Assembly (NCBI RefSeq): GCF_038397745.1
Contig: NZ_CP151636.1
Location: 2,914,001 to 2,978,000 of the forward strand
Length of the DNA: 64,000 nt
Origin: Microbacterium sp. LWH11-1.2
GTDB taxonomy: Bacteria; Actinomycetota; Actinomycetes; Actinomycetales; Microbacteriaceae
Direction: 5' to 3'
Position numbers and translations under genes: made by a program. How positions within the stretch are numbered: the stretch's first letter is position 1; every line of letters begins with the position of its first letter. The notes beneath the pieces are model-generated. The model saw nothing but the letters and a program-made list of their open reading frames with translations, searched no databases and had not been told where the DNA came from. Below, piece by piece: positions 61,526 to 64,000 of the stretch.

Positions 61526-62130
61526 GCCCGCAGATGTCCGTCGAGCGCCGCACGCAGTTCGCGCTCCCAGGCGGCTTCATCGATCAGGTCGGCGACCGTG
61601 CCGTGCGAGATCACGGCGGACTGAGCGATCAGGAGCAGCATCACCGCGATCTCCTGCGGCTCTCCCGCGCGCACCGAGCCGTCGTCCTGCGCGGCTGCGA
61701 TGGCGGCGGCGAGCCACTGGAGGATCATGCGCTGGCTGGAGCCGACACGCTGCAGCGTGTAGCGGGTGAAGGCCTCGGGCTCGTCGTCGAGCAGGCGGCT
61801 GTACACCGCGTCGGTCCGGAAGAGGGCGGTGAACCGCATGACGTCGTCGACCAATGCCGCGCGGGTGCGAGCCGGAGCGGGGAACTGATCGATGAGTCCG
61901 ATCACGCGCCGCAGAAGTGCGGAGCGCACGACGTCGTCGGCGTCGTTCCAGCTGCGGTAGATCGTCGGTCGACTCAGTGACGACTTCCGAGCGAGCTCGG
62001 CGATGGTGACGCCGTGGACTCCGCGTCGGCTGATGAGGGCGTCGGCGGCGTCGAGGACACGCGCCTGCGTCGCGTCCCAGTGCGGGCGATCGTTGAGGAG
62101 AGCGGAGCTTCCTGGTTGACGTTCTTCCAT
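61522..62130 (-). CDS. TetR-family regulator of the glpD/AGPS-like locus
   Basis: A 202-residue TetR repressor. The N-terminal HTH includes V-L-D-A-A-D-A-L-I-S-R-R-G-V-H-G-V-T-I, A-E-L-A-R-K-S-S-L-S-R-P-T-I-Y-R-S-W. The C-terminal ligand domain is helical. It heads the operon with glpD and is divergent from the FAD-binding oxidase, 20 bp apart. An imperfect palindrome in the gap is a likely operator. The same order (glpD, TetR, AGPS-like, lipid kinase) occurs in Mycobacterium tuberculosis Rv2249c-Rv2252 (from memory). Confidence 0.88.
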   Translation of the reverse strand: MEERQPGSSALLNDRPHWDATQARVLDAADALISRRGVHGVTIAELARKSSLSRPTIYRSWNDADDVVRSALLRRVIGLIDQFPAPARTRAALVDDVMRFTALFRTDAVYSRLLDDEPEAFTRYTLQRVGSSQRMILQWLAAAIAAAQDDGSVRAGEPQEIAVMLLLIAQSAVISHGTVADLIDEAAWERELRAALDGHLRA

Positions 62131-62135
62131 GATCT

Positions 62136-62148
62136 GTCACACTGTAAC
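62136..62148. promoter_or_regulatory. Putative TetR operator between divergent starts
   Basis: GTCACACTGTAAC is palindromic at five of six paired positions around its central C. It fills most of the 20-bp gap between the TetR and oxidase starts, so bound repressor would cover both start regions. Confidence 0.5.
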
Positions 62149-62150
62149 GC

Positions 62151-63785
62151 ATGGAGCAAGAGAACGGCAGAGGCGCCGATGCCGGGCCGATGCGCTGGAA
62201 CGGCTGGGGGGATCCCGCAAAGGCCCACGATCTGCCTCGCGCAGTGCGGGCCCTTCTCCCGCTTCTGCTGGGCCGCCTCCGCCGCCCGCCTGCCGCGGTC
62301 GAGCTGGATCACGTCCGTATCGCCGACAGCGCTCTGACAGCGGATGACCTCGCGAGCTTCGCCGCAGTCGTCGGACTCGGCGAGGTCGATGCGAGCCCCG
62401 AGGCGCGGATCCGACACGCCGGGGGCCGTTCGACCCCCGATCTCCTCCGCCGCAGGCAGCCCGGTCAGCAGGTGCCGGACGCGGTCGTCCGCCCGGGGAG
62501 CCACGACGAGGTGCGTGCCTGCCTCGTCGTCGCCGCCGATCGTGACATCACGGTCATCCCCTTCGGCGGCGGCACGAGCGTGGTCGGCGCGCTCGACCCC
62601 GAGCGTGGCGCACACCACGCGGTCGTCAGCCTGGATCTCCGGCGCCTCAGCGGGCTCCTGCAGCTCGACGAAGTCAGCGGCGAAGCCGTGCTCGCCGCGG
62701 GGACCACCGGCCCCGAGGCTGAGGCGCTGCTGTCGAGGCACGGCCTCGAGCTGGGGCACTATCCGCAGAGCTTCCGCTATGCGACGATCGGCGGGTTCGC
62801 CGCCGCACGCTCGTCCGGACAGAACTCGGCCGGATACGGCCGCTTCGACACGATGGTGACCGGCATCCGCGTCGCCACGCCCACCGGGGACGTCGAGCTG
62901 GGCCGTTCACCGGGTTCCGCTGCGGGGCCAGACCTCGTGCGTCTCTTCCTCGGCTCGGAGGGGATCTTCGGCGTGATCACCGAGGTGCGCGTGCGCGTGC
63001 ACCCGGTGCCGAAGGATAGGGTGTTCGAGTCCTGGTCGTTCCCCGACTTCGCGAGCGGTGCGGAGGGACTGCGCCGGGTCGCGCAGCACGGCGGGGGACC
63101 GACCGTGATCCGGCTGTCCGACGAGGCGGAGACCGCGGTGAGCCTGGCGCAGGTCGGCCGAATCGGGAAGGCGCTCGCGAAGGGCGCGAGCGTCGTGACC
63201 GTGTACGAGGGCGATGGCATCGGCGAGAGACGGGAGCGCACCGCGGCGCTGCTGGCCGCGGCCGGCGGGACCTCGTCCGGCCAGGGGGCAGCGGAGGACT
63301 GGCTGTCCGGTCGCTTCGACGGACCCTATCTCCGCGACTCCCTCCTCGATGCGGGCGTCTTCTGCGAGACGCTGGAGACGGCGACGACCTGGGCGAACCT
63401 GCACGCCCTGCGAACCGCGGTCACGGACGCGCTGCGCACGGGCTTCGCGGATGCCGGTGCGAAGTCCTCCGTGATGTGTCATGTCTCGCACATCTACCCC
63501 ACTGGGGCCTCGCTGTACTTCACCGTGCTCGCCGGCATCCGCTCCGATCCGCTGACCGTCTGGGAACCGGTGAAGGCGCGGACGAACGACGCGATCCTCG
63601 CGGCCGGCGGCACCATCAGCCACCATCACGCCGTGGGACGCGATCACGCACCGTGGTTGGCGCAGGAGATCGGCGAGACAGGGGTCCGCATCCTGGCGGC
63701 CGTCAAGCGGGAGCTCGACCCGCGCGGCATCATGAATCCCGGAGCCGTGATCGGCGCGCAGCCGCACACCGAGAGGATCGGCTGA
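62151..63785 (+). CDS. FAD-binding oxidase, alkylglycerone-phosphate synthase-like
   Basis: A 544-residue VAO/PCMH-type flavoprotein. The FAD-binding loop I-P-F-G-G-G-T-S-V-V-G-A-L is followed by H-Y-P-Q-S-F-R-Y-A-T-I-G-G-F-A-A-A-R-S-S-G-Q-N-S-A. The C-terminal H-V-S-H-I-Y-P-T-G and S-H-H-H-A-V-G-R-D-H are the catalytic Tyr/His region of AGPS, the ether-lipid enzyme. Bacterial relatives have no firm function; ether-lipid synthesis or glycerolipid oxidation are guesses. ATG 62190 (M-R-W-N-G-W-G) is a strong alternative start. The next gene, a lipid kinase, is one base away. Confidence 0.88.
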   Translation: MEQENGRGADAGPMRWNGWGDPAKAHDLPRAVRALLPLLLGRLRRPPAAVELDHVRIADSALTADDLASFAAVVGLGEVDASPEARIRHAGGRSTPDLLRRRQPGQQVPDAVVRPGSHDEVRACLVVAADRDITVIPFGGGTSVVGALDPERGAHHAVVSLDLRRLSGLLQLDEVSGEAVLAAGTTGPEAEALLSRHGLELGHYPQSFRYATIGGFAAARSSGQNSAGYGRFDTMVTGIRVATPTGDVELGRSPGSAAGPDLVRLFLGSEGIFGVITEVRVRVHPVPKDRVFESWSFPDFASGAEGLRRVAQHGGGPTVIRLSDEAETAVSLAQVGRIGKALAKGASVVTVYEGDGIGERRERTAALLAAAGGTSSGQGAAEDWLSGRFDGPYLRDSLLDAGVFCETLETATTWANLHALRTAVTDALRTGFADAGAKSSVMCHVSHIYPTGASLYFTVLAGIRSDPLTVWEPVKARTNDAILAAGGTISHHHAVGRDHAPWLAQEIGETGVRILAAVKRELDPRGIMNPGAVIGAQPHTERIG

Positions 63786-63786
63786 C

Positions 63787-64000
63787 GTGGGGCATATCGC
63801 ACTCCTCTCGAACCCGTACGCCGGGAAGGGGCGGGGCGGTCAGGCCACGGATGCCGCCGTGTCGCACCTGCGCTCGCGCGGATCGGAGGTGCGGGTCTAC
63901 ACCGGCGACTCCGCGTCGGCGACCGTCGAGCTCGCTGCACGAGCCGTCGACGAAGGTCCCGACGTGCTGGTCGTCGTCGGGGGAGACGGCACGCTGTCCG
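63787..64000 (+). CDS. Diacylglycerol kinase family protein, N-terminal part
   Basis: Cut by the window end after about 71 residues. GTG 63787 begins G-H-I-A-L-L-S-N-P-Y-A-G-K-G-R-G, then V-L-V-V-V-G-G-D-G-T-L-S, the lipid-kinase ATP motif. It starts one base after the AGPS-like gene stop and surely belongs to the same operon. Its counterpart in M. tuberculosis (Rv2252, from memory) is a diacylglycerol kinase involved in phospholipid/mannoside metabolism. It is a paralogue of the kinase at 19915-20835. Confidence 0.88.
   Translation, partial: MGHIALLSNPYAGKGRGGQATDAAVSHLRSRGSEVRVYTGDSASATVELAARAVDEGPDVLVVVGGDGTLS

Overview
The window is a stretch of actinobacterial chromosome with high GC content and codons strongly biased to G or C at the third position. 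The gene content and order fit the family Microbacteriaceae, most likely Microbacterium. Supporting signs are SepH, DUF3093, DUF3159, DUF3710, DUF4191, DUF4193 and DUF7455-type proteins, a glnA2-glnE pair, polyphosphate glucokinase, a second type IIA topoisomerase near sigA, and GTG starts. The genus is inferred from memory of these families, not from a search.

Layout. (1) Positions 1-308: the end of a sigma-factor gene and tRNA-Val(UAC). (2) Positions 269-5282: a decayed mobile element of about 5 kb inserted in the 3' half of that tRNA. It is bounded by perfect 40-bp direct repeats and carries small actinophage-type genes. At least three of these are broken by frameshifts or a stop, and I see no integrase. 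(3) Positions 5.4-14 kb: an ArsR/SRPBCC/NTF2 operon, an SDR39U1-type epimerase, L-lactate dehydrogenase, a divergent SDR/MmyB-type regulator pair, an aldo-keto reductase, small zinc proteins and a family A DNA polymerase. (4) Positions 14-24.4 kb: rnpB, ppgK, then the nitrogen block (SPOR-like protein, glnA2, glnE), a lipid kinase, an AI-2E-family exporter and glnA1. (5) Positions 24.5-34.8 kb: an RDD protein, a divergent RimB-like/RimK pair, DUF4191, a membrane protein that may contain a pseudokinase, the operon pepA-lpdA-sucB, and a PAC2 protein.

(6) Positions 34.9-38.8 kb: sigA overlapping an F420-ligase-like gene, then two overlapping alanine-racemase-family genes. (7) Positions 39.2-49.1 kb: parE and parC-like genes flank a glycosyltransferase and a tightly coupled four-gene cassette (reductase, metallo-hydrolase, acyl-adenylating enzyme, KAS III-like ketosynthase). 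The cassette looks functionally like the OleABCD/beta-lactone type of pathway. (8) Positions 49.1-59.2 kb: a phosphodiesterase, sepH, DUF4193, DUF3093, dut-DUF3710-DUF3159, acnA behind a perfect palindrome, and dxs. (9) Positions 59.3-64 kb: a Band-7 protein, then TetR-glpD divergent from an alkylglycerone-phosphate-synthase-like flavoprotein and a lipid kinase cut by the window end.

Most of the window is ordinary conserved actinobacterial backbone. The best candidates for something undescribed are as follows. First, the alanine-racemase pair (37025-38766): the first protein keeps the catalytic tyrosine domain but has lost the PLP lysine, while the second keeps the whole PLP barrel but has lost the tyrosine. 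This suggests an obligate heterodimer. Second, a RimK ligase fused to what looks like a C-terminal RCK_C (TrkA-C) ligand-sensing domain, next to a RimB-like protease (24945-26638). Third, the Ole-like cassette between parE and parC. All readings were made by eye without database searches.
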